NCBI RefSeq assembly: GCF_018687785.1
Contig: NZ_LTBL01000001.1
Location: 1,913,780 to 1,977,779, forward strand
From: Methanovulcanius yangii
Lineage (GTDB): Archaea > Halobacteriota > Methanomicrobia > Methanomicrobiales > Methanomicrobiaceae
Direction: 5' to 3'
DNA: 64,000 bases
Part shown: positions 7,871-16,099 of the stretch, piece after piece
How the letters are laid out: every line of letters begins with the position of its first letter
Position numbering within the stretch: the first letter of the stretch is position 1
The notes under the pieces: model-generated
Databases searched by the model: none
Seen by the model: only the letters and a program-made list of their open reading frames with translations
Told to the model about the DNA's origin: nothing
Made by a program: the position numbers and the translations under genes

Positions 7871-8127
7871 GGTGTCACCTTGTTCTCGTATTCCCGGAGC
7901 AGTGCCGTTCGGTATGCCGCTTCGGCCGGGCCCGGGACATAGTTGTGGATTTTTACGATTTTGAGGATTTCGCCCGCTATACGGTCGGCGCCGGCAAGGT
8001 GCATCTCCCGCACCTCGTCGATGGCGTCATCCAGCATGGCGAGGCCGACGACGCCGCCGCCCACCTCGATCTTTGTGATCCGCCGCATCGCCTCGGCGGC
8101 GCAGCACGGTTGTGGTCGTTCTGTCAT
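7867..8127 (-). CDS. Small conserved protein between permease and thioredoxin
   Basis: An 86-residue protein. The N-terminus has paired cysteines (PQPCCAAEA), followed by ITKIEVGGGVVGLAMLDDAI and the block KIVKIHNYVP...AYRTALLREYEN. I recognise it only as a small conserved protein that accompanies YraQ-type permeases and TM0996 thioredoxins in methanogens. Its function is unknown. It begins 8 bases after the permease stop and its own stop overlaps the thioredoxin start, so all three are translated together. Related or decaying versions appear at 1507-1776 and perhaps 5498-5671. Confidence 0.7.
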   Translation of the reverse strand: MTERPQPCCAAEAMRRITKIEVGGGVVGLAMLDDAIDEVREMHLAGADRIAGEILKIVKIHNYVPGPAEAAYRTALLREYENKVTP

Positions 8128-8135
8128 ACTCTGTC

Positions 8136-9209
8136 TCACCCGATGATCATGCCGTAGGCAAATCCCGCGAGGCCCGAGAAGACGACTACGAGCAGTGCAT
8201 AGACGATGGTCTTCTTCGGCCCCATGACCCTCGATATGACGAGGAGCGAGGGCAGGCTCACCGAGGGGCCCGAGAGGAGGAGGGCGAGCGCCGGCCCGCC
8301 GGCCATCACGCCGGAGGTGTAGCCGAACGTCGTCCCTATCACCGGCACCTCGAGGAGTGTCGGCATGTACAGGATCGTCCCGACGAGCGAGGCGAGCAGG
8401 GTCGATGCAAGCGAGTTCGTCCCGAAGTAGGGGGCGAAGGTCTCCGGCGGGAGGAAGTAGGCGAGCATGCCGAGGAGGAAGGTTCCCACGATCAGGATGG
8501 GGAAGATCTTCTTCGTGAGATCCCAGGTCTCCCAGCCCCACTCGGTCACCTCATCCCGCTCGAAGAAGTAGATGAGGAGGTACGCCGTCCCGAGGGTGAG
8601 GGCGTAGATGACGGGGAACTTGATCAGCCAGTCGGCCTGTGCGGTGCCCGCGATCAGGATGCCTATGAGCATGACGAAGAAGGCCGGGACGACCCAGCGG
8701 GGGCGTTCCGTCCCGCCGCCGGCGGGCACCTGCGGCATCGCGGCCATCTTCTTCTGCGTGTCGGTGTCGTGCGACCGGAAGAGGGCCGCCATGATAAGGC
8801 CGATGACGATCGCAAGGACGATCGCGAAGAGGGCCCGTGCGAGGCCGAGGTCGAAGCCGAGCACCTTTGCGGTGTAGACGATCGCAAGGATGTTGATCGC
8901 GGGGCCGGCGTACAGGAAGGTCGTGGCAGGCCCGATGCCGCTGCCCCGCTTGAAGAGCCCGGCGAACATCGGCAGGATCGTGCAGGAGCAGACGGCGAGC
9001 ACCGTCCCCGAGACCGAGGCGAGGCCGTAGGCGACGCTCTTCTTTGCGTCCGGACTGAAGTACTTCAGGATTGCGTCCTTTTTTATAAACGCCGCAATGG
9101 CGCCCGCGATGAAGAACGCCGGTACCAGGCAGGTGAGGACGTGTTCGGCGAGGTAGCCCGCGAGGGTCTCCCAGCCCATCAGGAGCGATCCGATAAGAAG
9201 GTCGATCAT
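8136..9209 (-). CDS. YraQ-family permease, first gene of the arsenic operon
   Basis: A 357-residue membrane protein with about eight to ten hydrophobic segments. It has the family signatures SGTVLAVCSCTILPMFAGL, GPATTFLYAGPAINILAIVY and, in the second half, YMPTLLEVPVIG...GPSVSLPSLLVISR. The CSC motif matches the thiol-metal motif of ArsP-like permeases. ATG 9209 was chosen because GGAG precedes it and a hydrophobic N-terminus follows; longer frames to 9287 would run through the operator region. It heads an operon (small protein, thioredoxin, DGC, DUF2703, ACR3). Substrate unknown: an organoarsenical or another soft-metal/thiol compound. Confidence 0.88.
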   Translation of the reverse strand: MIDLLIGSLLMGWETLAGYLAEHVLTCLVPAFFIAGAIAAFIKKDAILKYFSPDAKKSVAYGLASVSGTVLAVCSCTILPMFAGLFKRGSGIGPATTFLYAGPAINILAIVYTAKVLGFDLGLARALFAIVLAIVIGLIMAALFRSHDTDTQKKMAAMPQVPAGGGTERPRWVVPAFFVMLIGILIAGTAQADWLIKFPVIYALTLGTAYLLIYFFERDEVTEWGWETWDLTKKIFPILIVGTFLLGMLAYFLPPETFAPYFGTNSLASTLLASLVGTILYMPTLLEVPVIGTTFGYTSGVMAGGPALALLLSGPSVSLPSLLVISRVMGPKKTIVYALLVVVFSGLAGFAYGMIIG

Positions 9210-9282
9210 GACTGGTTCTCCATGGTGTGTTGGCAGGTGAAATGCATGTGATGGTCCCCGGGAATGCCTGCGGCATTCATTG

Positions 9283-9298
9283 TTCAAATTTTGTTGAA
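9283..9298. promoter_or_regulatory. Candidate ArsR operator (TTCAA-N6-TTGAA)
   Basis: Part of a perfect 8-bp inverted repeat TTGTTCAA-attttg-TTGAACAA (9280-9301), midway between the divergent permease operon and arsR 2. Confidence 0.65.
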
Positions 9299-9315
9299 CA
9301 ACAATGGGCGGTATA

Positions 9316-9346
9316 CCTATATAATATTAATTCAAATTTTCTTGAA
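9316..9346 (+). promoter_or_regulatory. arsR 2 promoter with second operator
   Basis: CTATATAATATT (~9318-9329) is an archaeal TATA-like box, directly followed by TTCAA-attttc-TTGAA at 9331-9346. Two operators in one divergent region suggest coordinated repression of arsR 2 and the leftward operon. Confidence 0.6.
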
Positions 9347-9409
9347 CAATACGGTGGCAGCGCCGGGCGGGCATCTCCTTCCCGACAGTCGGCGTAGCCC
9401 CGCCGTCTT

Positions 9410-9796
9410 ATGCCTATGAAACCTGCATGCTGTTCTGACATACCGCCGGAGGCGCTGGCGGACATTCTCGATATCGGTGGAGTGGAGGGCCTCGTCGCCC
9501 TCCTGCCGGATGAGGAGACGACCGCTCTCCAGCGGGACTTCCATCGTCTCTGCGCCGATGAATACCGCCTGCGCATCCTCGCGATGCTCGGCATCCGGCC
9601 GCTGTGCGCCTGTATCATCCGCGAAGTGCTCGGCGTCGCCAAGTCGAAGCTCTCGTACCACCTGCGGCTGCTGCAGGAGGGCGGGATGATCGCGGGTACG
9701 GCAAAGGGCACCTTCATCGTCTACGAGCTGACCGACTACGGGCGGTTCTGTCTCGACCTTACCCGGAAGGCCGGCGCATACGGGAGGAGCCGATGA
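9410..9796 (+). CDS. arsR: ArsR-family metalloregulator 2
   Basis: A 128-residue winged-helix protein. The N-terminus has a CCSD pair. The ArsR fold covers residues ~45-115, with IRPLCACIIREVLGVAKSKL (C-x-C sensor position, followed by the recognition helix SKLSYHLRLLQEGG) and the wing GTFIVYELTDYG. It is very similar to the repressor at 3476 and lies beside the same palindrome type, so both probably recognise TTCAA-N6-TTGAA. It overlaps the following DGC gene by ATGA. Divergent from the permease-ACR3 operon, its most likely target. Confidence 0.9.
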   Translation: MPMKPACCSDIPPEALADILDIGGVEGLVALLPDEETTALQRDFHRLCADEYRLRILAMLGIRPLCACIIREVLGVAKSKLSYHLRLLQEGGMIAGTAKGTFIVYELTDYGRFCLDLTRKAGAYGRSR

Positions 9797-10158
9797 CGGG
9801 GGACGACCCGGTCGTCCTCGTCACCTGCTCGGGCATCTCGAACACGGGGAAGTGCACGACGCGGGCGGCGGCGCTCCTTTGCCAGAGAAAGCCGGGCGAG
9901 GTCGAGGAGCATATCCCCGCCCTCTCACCGGAGGGGTTCTCCCCGGCTGTCGCCCGCCGCTCTCAGGGGTGCCGGGTGTTCGTTGTCGACGGCTGCGGCG
10001 ACTGCTGTGCCGCCAATAAAGTCACCCTGCACGGCCTCGATATCGATATCCACCTCATCGCAACCGACTGCGGCATCGTAAAGGCGGGAATGGACGAACC
10101 GTCCTTTGCCGATATCGACCGGCTGGCCCGTGAGATGGCCCGGCTGCTGCGGGAATAG
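9793..10158 (+). CDS. DGC-domain putative zinc-binding protein 2
   Basis: A 121-residue protein. VVLVTCSGISNTGKCTTRAA is the N-terminal Cys motif, VFVVDGCGDCCAANKVTLHG contains the D-G-C motif with extra cysteines, and TDCGIVKAG closes the domain. It is a compact family member without the Cys/Gly tail of the 7155-7628 paralogue. The start overlaps the arsR stop (ATGA), so the two are co-expressed and probably autorepressed together. Function is unknown in the family; metal or metalloid handling is an inference from the cysteines and context. Confidence 0.8.
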   Translation: MTGDDPVVLVTCSGISNTGKCTTRAAALLCQRKPGEVEEHIPALSPEGFSPAVARRSQGCRVFVVDGCGDCCAANKVTLHGLDIDIHLIATDCGIVKAGMDEPSFADIDRLAREMARLLRE

Positions 10159-10318
10159 ATACCCTCAAGGTCCGGTGTCCCCGATATCCTGCAATATTCT
10201 GTTTTTCCCCTCCGTACGTACGATATGGGGCATATTCCCTCCTCTCCCCGGGAAGGGGGCATCCACTCCGGCAGCCGCCCCGGTGTCATGCGGGTGGCGC
10301 TGCGGAACCCTGCGGCCC

Positions 10319-10942
10319 CTAGAAGTGCATCCGCAGCTTCGACGGGTACTGGAGGCTCGTCCGGATGGCATAGATCCGAAAGGCGATGATGAAGCCGATG
10401 GCGACGATCGCCCATATGTCGACATAGGCGGGCATCGTCTTCAGGAGGACGGCGTAGAGGACGCCGCCCACGACGGCAGGCGTGACGAAGAGGTCCTCGG
10501 AGGCGATGATGAGCGGGGGGGTGCCGGTTAAAAGGTCACGGACGACACCGCCCATGCAGGCGGTGACAAAACCCATCGTCACCGCGACCGTCGCTGTGTG
10601 GCCAAGGAGGAGGGTCTTGTCGATGGCGGCGATGGTAAAGAAGGCGACTCCTATCGCATCGGCGTAGAGAAACGTCCGTGCAAGCCGGGTGATCACATGC
10701 TTCGCAAAGAAAAACGCGATGCATGAGGCTGCGATGGCGACCCAGATGAGGGTGAACGCCTCCGTCCAGAAGATCGGCACCTCGAGGAGCACGTCCCGGA
10801 CCGTCCCGCCGCCCACTGCCGTGACGACACCGAGGATGACGACGGTGAAGATATTTGCGTCCTGCCGGGCACCGGCAATGACGCCGGTGATCGCAAAGGC
10901 GGCGACGCCGATGATCATCGCAAGGGCGGGGATTTCGATCAT
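10319..10942 (-). CDS. TRIC/UPF0126-type membrane channel family protein
   Basis: A 207-residue membrane protein made of two similar halves of about three helices each. The first half has GVVTAVGGGTVRDVLLEVPI and the second FVTACMGGVVRDLLTGTPPL, the GGGxxRD motif of UPF0126. The family is related to trimeric intracellular cation channels; bacterial members (YicG/YadS) were proposed to carry glycine or cations. Start ATG 10942 gives the normal family length, and the upstream extension is low-complexity. It is separated by about 60 bases from proC on the same strand. Substrate not deducible. Confidence 0.88.
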   Translation of the reverse strand: MIEIPALAMIIGVAAFAITGVIAGARQDANIFTVVILGVVTAVGGGTVRDVLLEVPIFWTEAFTLIWVAIAASCIAFFFAKHVITRLARTFLYADAIGVAFFTIAAIDKTLLLGHTATVAVTMGFVTACMGGVVRDLLTGTPPLIIASEDLFVTPAVVGGVLYAVLLKTMPAYVDIWAIVAIGFIIAFRIYAIRTSLQYPSKLRMHF

Positions 10943-11000
10943 GTTGTATCTGAAGTGGGCGCGCGGACTCAAAAGAGGATCGGCGGGGGGCGCCGGAAAT

Positions 11001-11822
11001 TCAGGGTGGATGCCTCCGTTCGACCTCGTTTCGGAGGGTGCGGTGGCGGGCGCCGGTCGCGGCATGGACGGCGTCCCAGACATCCGGCATCTCCTCTGCA
11101 AGGACGTCGACCCCTTCCCGCGTGATGCCCGCGGGCGTCGCCACCTCATGGATGAGGGCGGCGCAGGTCATCCCCTCGCGATCGAGGGCGAGCGCGGTGC
11201 CGATGAGGGTCTCGCGGACCATCTCCTCCGCTGCCTTCCGGTCGATACCCGTCCTCCGCGATGCGGCGGCCGCCCACTCCTCCGCGACGGCGGCAATGAA
11301 GGCCGGGCCGCAGCTGGTGAGGTCGGTGAGGGCGCCCGTCCGCTCCTCCGTCGTGACATACGGCCGGCTGATCGCCCCAAACAGTCCCGTCAGACGTTCC
11401 CGGTCCGCCTCCGTCGCCGTATCCCCGAAGGCGAGGAGGGTGATGCCGCGGCCGCACCACGAGGTGATGGTGGGAATCGCCCGGGCGACCCGTGCGGGCG
11501 TCCATGCGGCAAGGCATGCGAGGGAGACATCGGCCGCAACCGAGACGACGAGCTGTGCCGGGGTGCAGACGGGGGCGATCTCCGCCATGACATCGCGGAC
11601 CTGAAGGGGTTTGACGCAGAGGAAGAGGACGTCCGCCCCCCGTGCCGCCTCCCGGTTGTCCGCCGCCGCCGTGATGCCGGTTGCCGCCGCAAGGGCCGCG
11701 AGGGGCCCCTCGCTCCGGCTCGATGCGATGATGTCTGCGGGCGTGGCGACGCCCCGGTCGATGAACGTGTGGGCGAGCATGCGTCCCATGCTCCCGGTGC
11801 CGATGATGCCAATCCTTGTCAT
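11001..11822 (-). CDS. proC: Pyrroline-5-carboxylate reductase
   Basis: A 273-residue enzyme reducing 1-pyrroline-5-carboxylate to proline with NAD(P)H in the cytosol. The N-terminal Rossmann motif is IGIIGTGSMGRM (residues 4-15). The middle has VLFLCVKPLQV and SVAADV. The C-terminal dimer domain contains LTSCGPAFIAAVAEEWAAAA and EVATPAGITREGVDVL, the ProC signature. Start ATG 11822 directly precedes the Rossmann strand; the frame extends further upstream only as low-complexity. Divergent from the uncharacterised gene at 12012. Confidence 0.92.
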   Translation of the reverse strand: MTRIGIIGTGSMGRMLAHTFIDRGVATPADIIASSRSEGPLAALAAATGITAAADNREAARGADVLFLCVKPLQVRDVMAEIAPVCTPAQLVVSVAADVSLACLAAWTPARVARAIPTITSWCGRGITLLAFGDTATEADRERLTGLFGAISRPYVTTEERTGALTDLTSCGPAFIAAVAEEWAAAASRRTGIDRKAAEEMVRETLIGTALALDREGMTCAALIHEVATPAGITREGVDVLAEEMPDVWDAVHAATGARHRTLRNEVERRHPP

Positions 11823-12011
11823 TGCCGTCTCCAGTAAGTGGATATCCATTGACGGAGAGGCAGAAAAATCATATGGCCCTTCCGGGTGCAGGATCCCGGA
11901 AGACGGGCCGAAGCCGGGACGACCGGGGCGGGAGGCGGCGGGCATGTCGGGGGACATGGCAGATTCCTTCAGGCATACCTACATGTACTGGCATGCCGAA
12001 ATCTGAGGAAT

Positions 12012-12815
12012 ATGACGGGACAGGAGGGAGGATACTTCACGCTCGACGACTTCGACTGGTTTACCCACTTCGTCGTCCGGCACCCGAGGGAGCGGGACCA
12101 GTATGAGCAGCACTTCGAGGACTTCATCGCGGAGAAGGTCCGCCCCCTCCACCGGACCCTGAAGGACACCCTCGGCTCCCGCACATCACGGGTGGGATAT
12201 GACCGGCGCGACTTCGAGTACGTCCACCTTGCCTTCTTCGATGCCCCGGAGGAGGAGCTTGCCACCTTTCTGAACATCTTCATCGGCAGGCACGGCATCC
12301 ATATCCTCGCAAACACCGAGTACCCGACCTCCGTGGCCCGGTTCGAGCGCAACATGGCCGCAGACCCGGCGGGGTTCGACGCCTGCATCGCCGCCCTTCC
12401 CCCCGATGTCCGGTTCACCTCCCGGCTCTATACGAAGATCCCGCTGCACCCGTACGGGTGGGACGAGTACTTCTTCCAGCTGGTCGTCAAGTACGTGCGG
12501 GAACAGACGACGGCCGCGGCCCTCACCGGACAGATCGAACGGTTCCGGTCGGGCTTTGCCAAGGCGATTCGAAAGGGGCTTGTGACGATGGAGATCGACC
12601 CCCGGTACGGGACGGACGGGACCGAGTACTACCGCTCCTTCTACGAGGGGCCGGCGGCGCAGATGGCCCCCGACCCGGACGCGTTTCTCGCGCTGCGGTT
12701 CTATTATGTGATCCCCCTCGGTGCGGTCATCCGGATGGATGAGGAGACGCTCGCAGGCGAGATTGCGGCGTGTGCAGACCGTCTGCGGCCGCTGATCGCG
12801 TTCGGCAACCGGTGA
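12012..12815 (+). CDS. Uncharacterised 267-residue protein
   Basis: A soluble, moderately acidic protein with no signal peptide or membrane segment. ATG 12012 is preceded by GAGG at a suitable distance. Sequence features include FDWFTHFVVRHPRERDQYEQ at the N-terminus, FLNIFIGRHGIHILANTEYP in the middle, and a C-terminal half with many aromatics. I do not recognise a family; no cysteine cluster, nucleotide-binding loop or known catalytic motif stands out. Divergent from proC, followed by a secreted CAP protein. Normal GC-rich codon use suggests a resident gene. Confidence 0.65.
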   Translation: MTGQEGGYFTLDDFDWFTHFVVRHPRERDQYEQHFEDFIAEKVRPLHRTLKDTLGSRTSRVGYDRRDFEYVHLAFFDAPEEELATFLNIFIGRHGIHILANTEYPTSVARFERNMAADPAGFDACIAALPPDVRFTSRLYTKIPLHPYGWDEYFFQLVVKYVREQTTAAALTGQIERFRSGFAKAIRKGLVTMEIDPRYGTDGTEYYRSFYEGPAAQMAPDPDAFLALRFYYVIPLGAVIRMDEETLAGEIAACADRLRPLIAFGNR

Positions 12816-12970
12816 GGGATGGCCTGTTCTCCCCCCTCCCGCCGCATCTTTCCGCCGTGCACACCTCCTGCATGGTGCCATAAGTATTAGATGACGGACG
12901 CCGGAGTATCATCGAACAACGACGGGGTTCACCGTGGCCGGTGCCGATCGAAACGAGGGGGGTGCGACAC

Positions 12971-13642
12971 ATGACGAAGATGAAGGGAAGGCGGCGGATG
13001 ATGGAAAAGGGCCCCGTTCCCGGCTGGGCGGTGCTTCTCATCCTCATTCTTCTTCTCTGTATCGCCGGCGGGGTTCTTCTTTTGACAGGACATATGGATG
13101 GGTTCCTCCCGGGCGGGCCGTCCTCCGGGGAGCCTGTCCCGTCCGTCACGCCCTCCATCGGTACGGGACCGGGGGCACCGCCGGTGTCGACTGCCGCCGT
13201 CGAGCAGTACATCGTCCTCGCAACGAACGTGGAGCGGGCGGACGCAGGCCTCGCCCCCCTCCAGTGGGACGCGGAGCTCGCCGCCGTCGCCCGGTCGCAC
13301 AGCGGGGACATGGCGGCACACGGCTACTTCAGCCACATCAATCTTCAGGGGGAGGACCCGACGGCCCGTGCAGTCCGGCTGGAGTACCCGGTGATCAAGC
13401 ACCTCGGCGGGGGCCGGATTGCGACCGGCATCGCGGAAAACATCGGGATGATGCCGACGGGCAACGTCGCGGACGTCGGCTTCGTGGACGAGGACGCAAA
13501 GGCCGTTGCAGAGGCGATGGTTGCGATGTGGATGGCAAGTCCCGGCCACCGCGAGAACATCCTCGCACCCGGCTACGACCGCATCGGCGTCGGGGTCGCG
13601 TATGACGGGACGTCGTACATCGCGACGCAGAACTTCTGGTAG
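12971..13642 (+). CDS. Membrane-anchored CAP/SCP-domain protein
   Basis: A 223-residue protein with a positively charged N-terminus, one transmembrane segment (WAVLLILILLLCIAGGVLLL, residues ~19-38), a Pro/Ser/Gly-rich linker, and a CAP (SCP/PR-1-like) domain from residue ~75. CAP landmarks are NVERADAGLAPLQWDAELAA, HSGDMAAHGYFSHIN, the MVAMWMASPGHRENIL block and the C-terminal GVAYDGTSYIATQNFW. Role: extracytoplasmic; family functions vary and the substrate is unknown. ATG 12971 is favoured because GAGGGGGG lies about 8 bases upstream; a GTG at 12941 would add ten residues. Convergent with mrp. Confidence 0.88.
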   Translation: MTKMKGRRRMMEKGPVPGWAVLLILILLLCIAGGVLLLTGHMDGFLPGGPSSGEPVPSVTPSIGTGPGAPPVSTAAVEQYIVLATNVERADAGLAPLQWDAELAAVARSHSGDMAAHGYFSHINLQGEDPTARAVRLEYPVIKHLGGGRIATGIAENIGMMPTGNVADVGFVDEDAKAVAEAMVAMWMASPGHRENILAPGYDRIGVGVAYDGTSYIATQNFW

Positions 13643-13699
13643 GCGAAAACAGGATTTTTGTGGATTGTTCCCGGGAGGTGCCAAAGGGGGGGCCTCCCT

Positions 13700-14572
13700 C
13701 TATTCTTTTCCCGGTGCCTCGCTCGCCTTGATCACCCGGAGGATCTCCTCCATCACCGCTTCGACCGTTTTCCGTGTCGGGTCGTCCGGGTCGGTGCCGG
13801 GGCCGCGGATGAGGTAGGGGCGCCCCTCGTCGGCCGCCTTGCGGATTTCGGGGTCGACGGGAATGGCGCCGAGGAAGGGGACGCCCATCTCCGCTGCAGC
13901 CCGTTTTCCCCCGCCGGAGCCGAAGAGATCGATCGCCCCCCCGCAGTGGGGGCAGACCATGCCGCTCATGTTCTCGACGATGCCGATCACGGGGAGGTCG
14001 ATCGTCCGGGCGAAGGTGATCGCCTTTTTGATGTCGAGGACGGCGACGTCCTGCGGGGTGGTGACGATCACAGCCCCGGCGATGTTCGGGGCGAGCTGGG
14101 CGACGGTGAGCGCCTCGTCCCCGGTCCCCGGCGGGAGGTCGACGACGAGGTAGTCGAGCTCGCCCCACTCGACGTCCTCGAGAAACTGCCGGATCACGGC
14201 CGCCTTCATCGGCCCCCGCCAGATGACGGCGCTCGACTCCTCCGGGAGGAGAAAGGCGATCGAGACGACCGCGAGGTTGCCGGTCACCGCCACCGGCTGG
14301 ATGTGGCGCTCGTCGTACGAGGTCATGTGGCGCCCCTCGAGGCCGAGGATCTCCGGGATGTCCGGGCCGTGAATGTCGAGGTCGAGGAGGCCGGTGGCAA
14401 AGCCGTGGTTCGCGAATGCGAAGGCGAGGTTTGCAGCGACGGTCGTCTTGCCGACGCCCCCCTTGCCGGAGAGGACGAGGACGACGTGCCGGACGGGGAT
14501 GTCGACCCGGTCGGGTGGGGCGTGCTGCGGTGCGTGGGGTGCGGGGGCGGATGCGGGAGTAGTTTCGGGCAT
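13700..14572 (-). CDS. Mrp/ApbC (NBP35-like) iron-sulfur carrier ATPase
   Basis: A 290-residue P-loop ATPase of the MinD/Mrp class. The deviant Walker A is LSGKGGVGKTTVAANLA, the switch region DLDIHGPDIPEILG and the Walker B LDYLVVDLPPGTGDE. The CxxC in MVCPHCGG (residues ~208-214) is the bridging [4Fe-4S] ligand pair. Role: assembly and transfer of Fe-S clusters to apo-proteins in the cytosol, abundant work in methanogens. The Ala/Pro-rich N-terminal ~25 residues are probably flexible. It stands alone, with a G/C-rich hairpin and T-run between it and the next gene on the same strand. Confidence 0.93.
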   Translation of the reverse strand: MPETTPASAPAPHAPQHAPPDRVDIPVRHVVLVLSGKGGVGKTTVAANLAFAFANHGFATGLLDLDIHGPDIPEILGLEGRHMTSYDERHIQPVAVTGNLAVVSIAFLLPEESSAVIWRGPMKAAVIRQFLEDVEWGELDYLVVDLPPGTGDEALTVAQLAPNIAGAVIVTTPQDVAVLDIKKAITFARTIDLPVIGIVENMSGMVCPHCGGAIDLFGSGGGKRAAAEMGVPFLGAIPVDPEIRKAADEGRPYLIRGPGTDPDDPTRKTVEAVMEEILRVIKASEAPGKE

Positions 14573-14611
14573 ATGCCCTTCCTCGGGGGTGGAGAGGATA
14601 AAGATTTGGGC

Positions 14612-14660
14612 GATAAAAAAAAGGGAAGGGGATTCTCCGTCCCCCCTGCACCAAGGGGGG
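14612..14660 (-). terminator. Hairpin plus T-run downstream of the 14730-15935 gene
   Basis: On the minus strand a CCCCCC/GGGGGG stem (14641-14646 with 14655-14660, 8-base loop) is followed about 20 bases later by eight T residues (14615-14622). It fits transcription termination between the lipoprotein gene and mrp. Confidence 0.45.
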
Positions 14661-14729
14661 TGGAATCAGGTGGCGATTGGAGGGCCCGGCCCTTCAGCGT
14701 ATGGGTGGTGCGACCGTGCCACGACGCAT

Positions 14730-15935
14730 TCAGAAGTCAAGGTCCGCCCCGAAGAGCGCGAACCCGCCGTCGGCCGTCCGGATGATCGAGGTGACGGGCC
14801 GGTGCTCCCCGATCTTGAATGTGGTGTCCCAGACGACCGCCCCGGCGCTGTCGAGCCTGACGACCCTGAGGGGAGAGCCGGGATACTCATGTGAACGGAG
14901 ATCGTTGTACTGGGGGTTGGCGTACCCGCAATAGACATACCCGCCGTCCCCGGTCGTGGTGATGATCGTGGAGACCTCCACCGGCCGTTCCCCGGTGACG
15001 TCGCCGTCCGCGGAGAGGGAGACTTCGGTCGTCTCCGTGATCCACTCGTACTCCCGGTAATTCACCTCAATTTCCTGCGTGGTGCCATAGATCAGGTCGT
15101 ACGTGCCGTCGGGGGAGAGGCGGATGATATAGAGGCGGGCGGGCTGTGCGGTCGCCACCGTCCGGTCCCATACCTCGTCTCCGTCGGCATCGAGCCGGGA
15201 GACCCACACGCCTCCATCGCAGGTCCCGGCGGTGACAAAGCCTCCCGCGGGTGCCGCGATGATCGTATCGGCGCTCCGGTCCGGTGCATATGACGTCTCC
15301 CAGAGGACTGTTCCCTCGTCGTCAAGCCCGACGGACCGGTTGGTCCCCGCTGCGGCGTACCCGCCGTCCGGTGCCCTGACCACTCTCCACGCCCACTCGT
15401 CGCTCTCTTCGCCGAGGTCCGTGCTCCAGAGGACGGTTCCGCTCTCATCAATCCGCTTCAGGCATCCCAACCGCGTGGTGACGACATATCCCCCGCCCGG
15501 CGCCTCGACAAGGGTATACCCGGAGTCCGGGGAGGTGTTGGTTTTGAGATCCAATCCCGCTTCTCCCCCCGCGCCAAGTGTGACGATGCGGATGAGTCCA
15601 TAGTTCCCCCCCACGACGACGTGCCCGCCGTCGGCCGTGGTCATGGTGCCCGGCGGTCTCGCCGGCCCCGTCCCGCTCCCCACGATGGCGTACCCGCCGT
15701 CCACGGTCTGGATCATATCATTTCCCTGCCCGTTCGGGTCGCCGTCAATCGTCGCGGTCCACTGCTCGTTCCCGTCTGCATCGATCTTCAGGACCCAGAT
15801 CGTAAAGGTGAGCGGTTTATGCCCCACATCGGAACACCCGGCGGTGAAGAGCAGGGTGAATACGAGAAGGACGATGATGACTGCGTATGCCGCGGTCTTC
15901 GGCGACGGCGTGAGATGGGACTGATGGGCTGGCAT
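14730..15935 (-). CDS. Lipoprotein with PQQ/delta-60-like beta-propeller repeats
   Basis: A 401-residue secreted protein with a signal segment ending in the lipobox LFTAGC (Cys34). The body consists of ~45-residue repeats containing DGGYAIVGSG, DGGHVVVGGN, GGGYVVTTR, DGGYAAAGTN, GGFVTAGTC, DGGYVYCGY and DGGFALFGAD, interleaved with strands such as VLWSTDLGE and VWDTTF. This is a beta-propeller of the kind built from 'W-x-T-F-G ... DGGY' repeats. No catalytic residue is visible; a binding or scaffold role outside the cell is likely. An AT-rich promoter lies just upstream (TTTATATTTATA near 15955-15968). Confidence 0.8.
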   Translation of the reverse strand: MPAHQSHLTPSPKTAAYAVIIVLLVFTLLFTAGCSDVGHKPLTFTIWVLKIDADGNEQWTATIDGDPNGQGNDMIQTVDGGYAIVGSGTGPARPPGTMTTADGGHVVVGGNYGLIRIVTLGAGGEAGLDLKTNTSPDSGYTLVEAPGGGYVVTTRLGCLKRIDESGTVLWSTDLGEESDEWAWRVVRAPDGGYAAAGTNRSVGLDDEGTVLWETSYAPDRSADTIIAAPAGGFVTAGTCDGGVWVSRLDADGDEVWDRTVATAQPARLYIIRLSPDGTYDLIYGTTQEIEVNYREYEWITETTEVSLSADGDVTGERPVEVSTIITTTGDGGYVYCGYANPQYNDLRSHEYPGSPLRVVRLDSAGAVVWDTTFKIGEHRPVTSIIRTADGGFALFGADLDF

Positions 15936-16099
15936 AATATTTCACTCTCATTTGTATAAATATAAAAATATCTTATTTTGGAGTATAGTCGTGGATACTC
16001 ACCTCTTCCGGCGTATCCGGTTGTAAGAAATATGGGGATGGAATCCTCCCGCATGAATCCAATCGCTCAAGCGATCGCCGGCAGATCACCGCGGTAGGG

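Noticed and set aside
9604-9792. Upstream extension of the second DGC protein.
   Set aside because: It runs inside arsR in another frame; ATG 9793 overlapping the arsR stop is the natural start.
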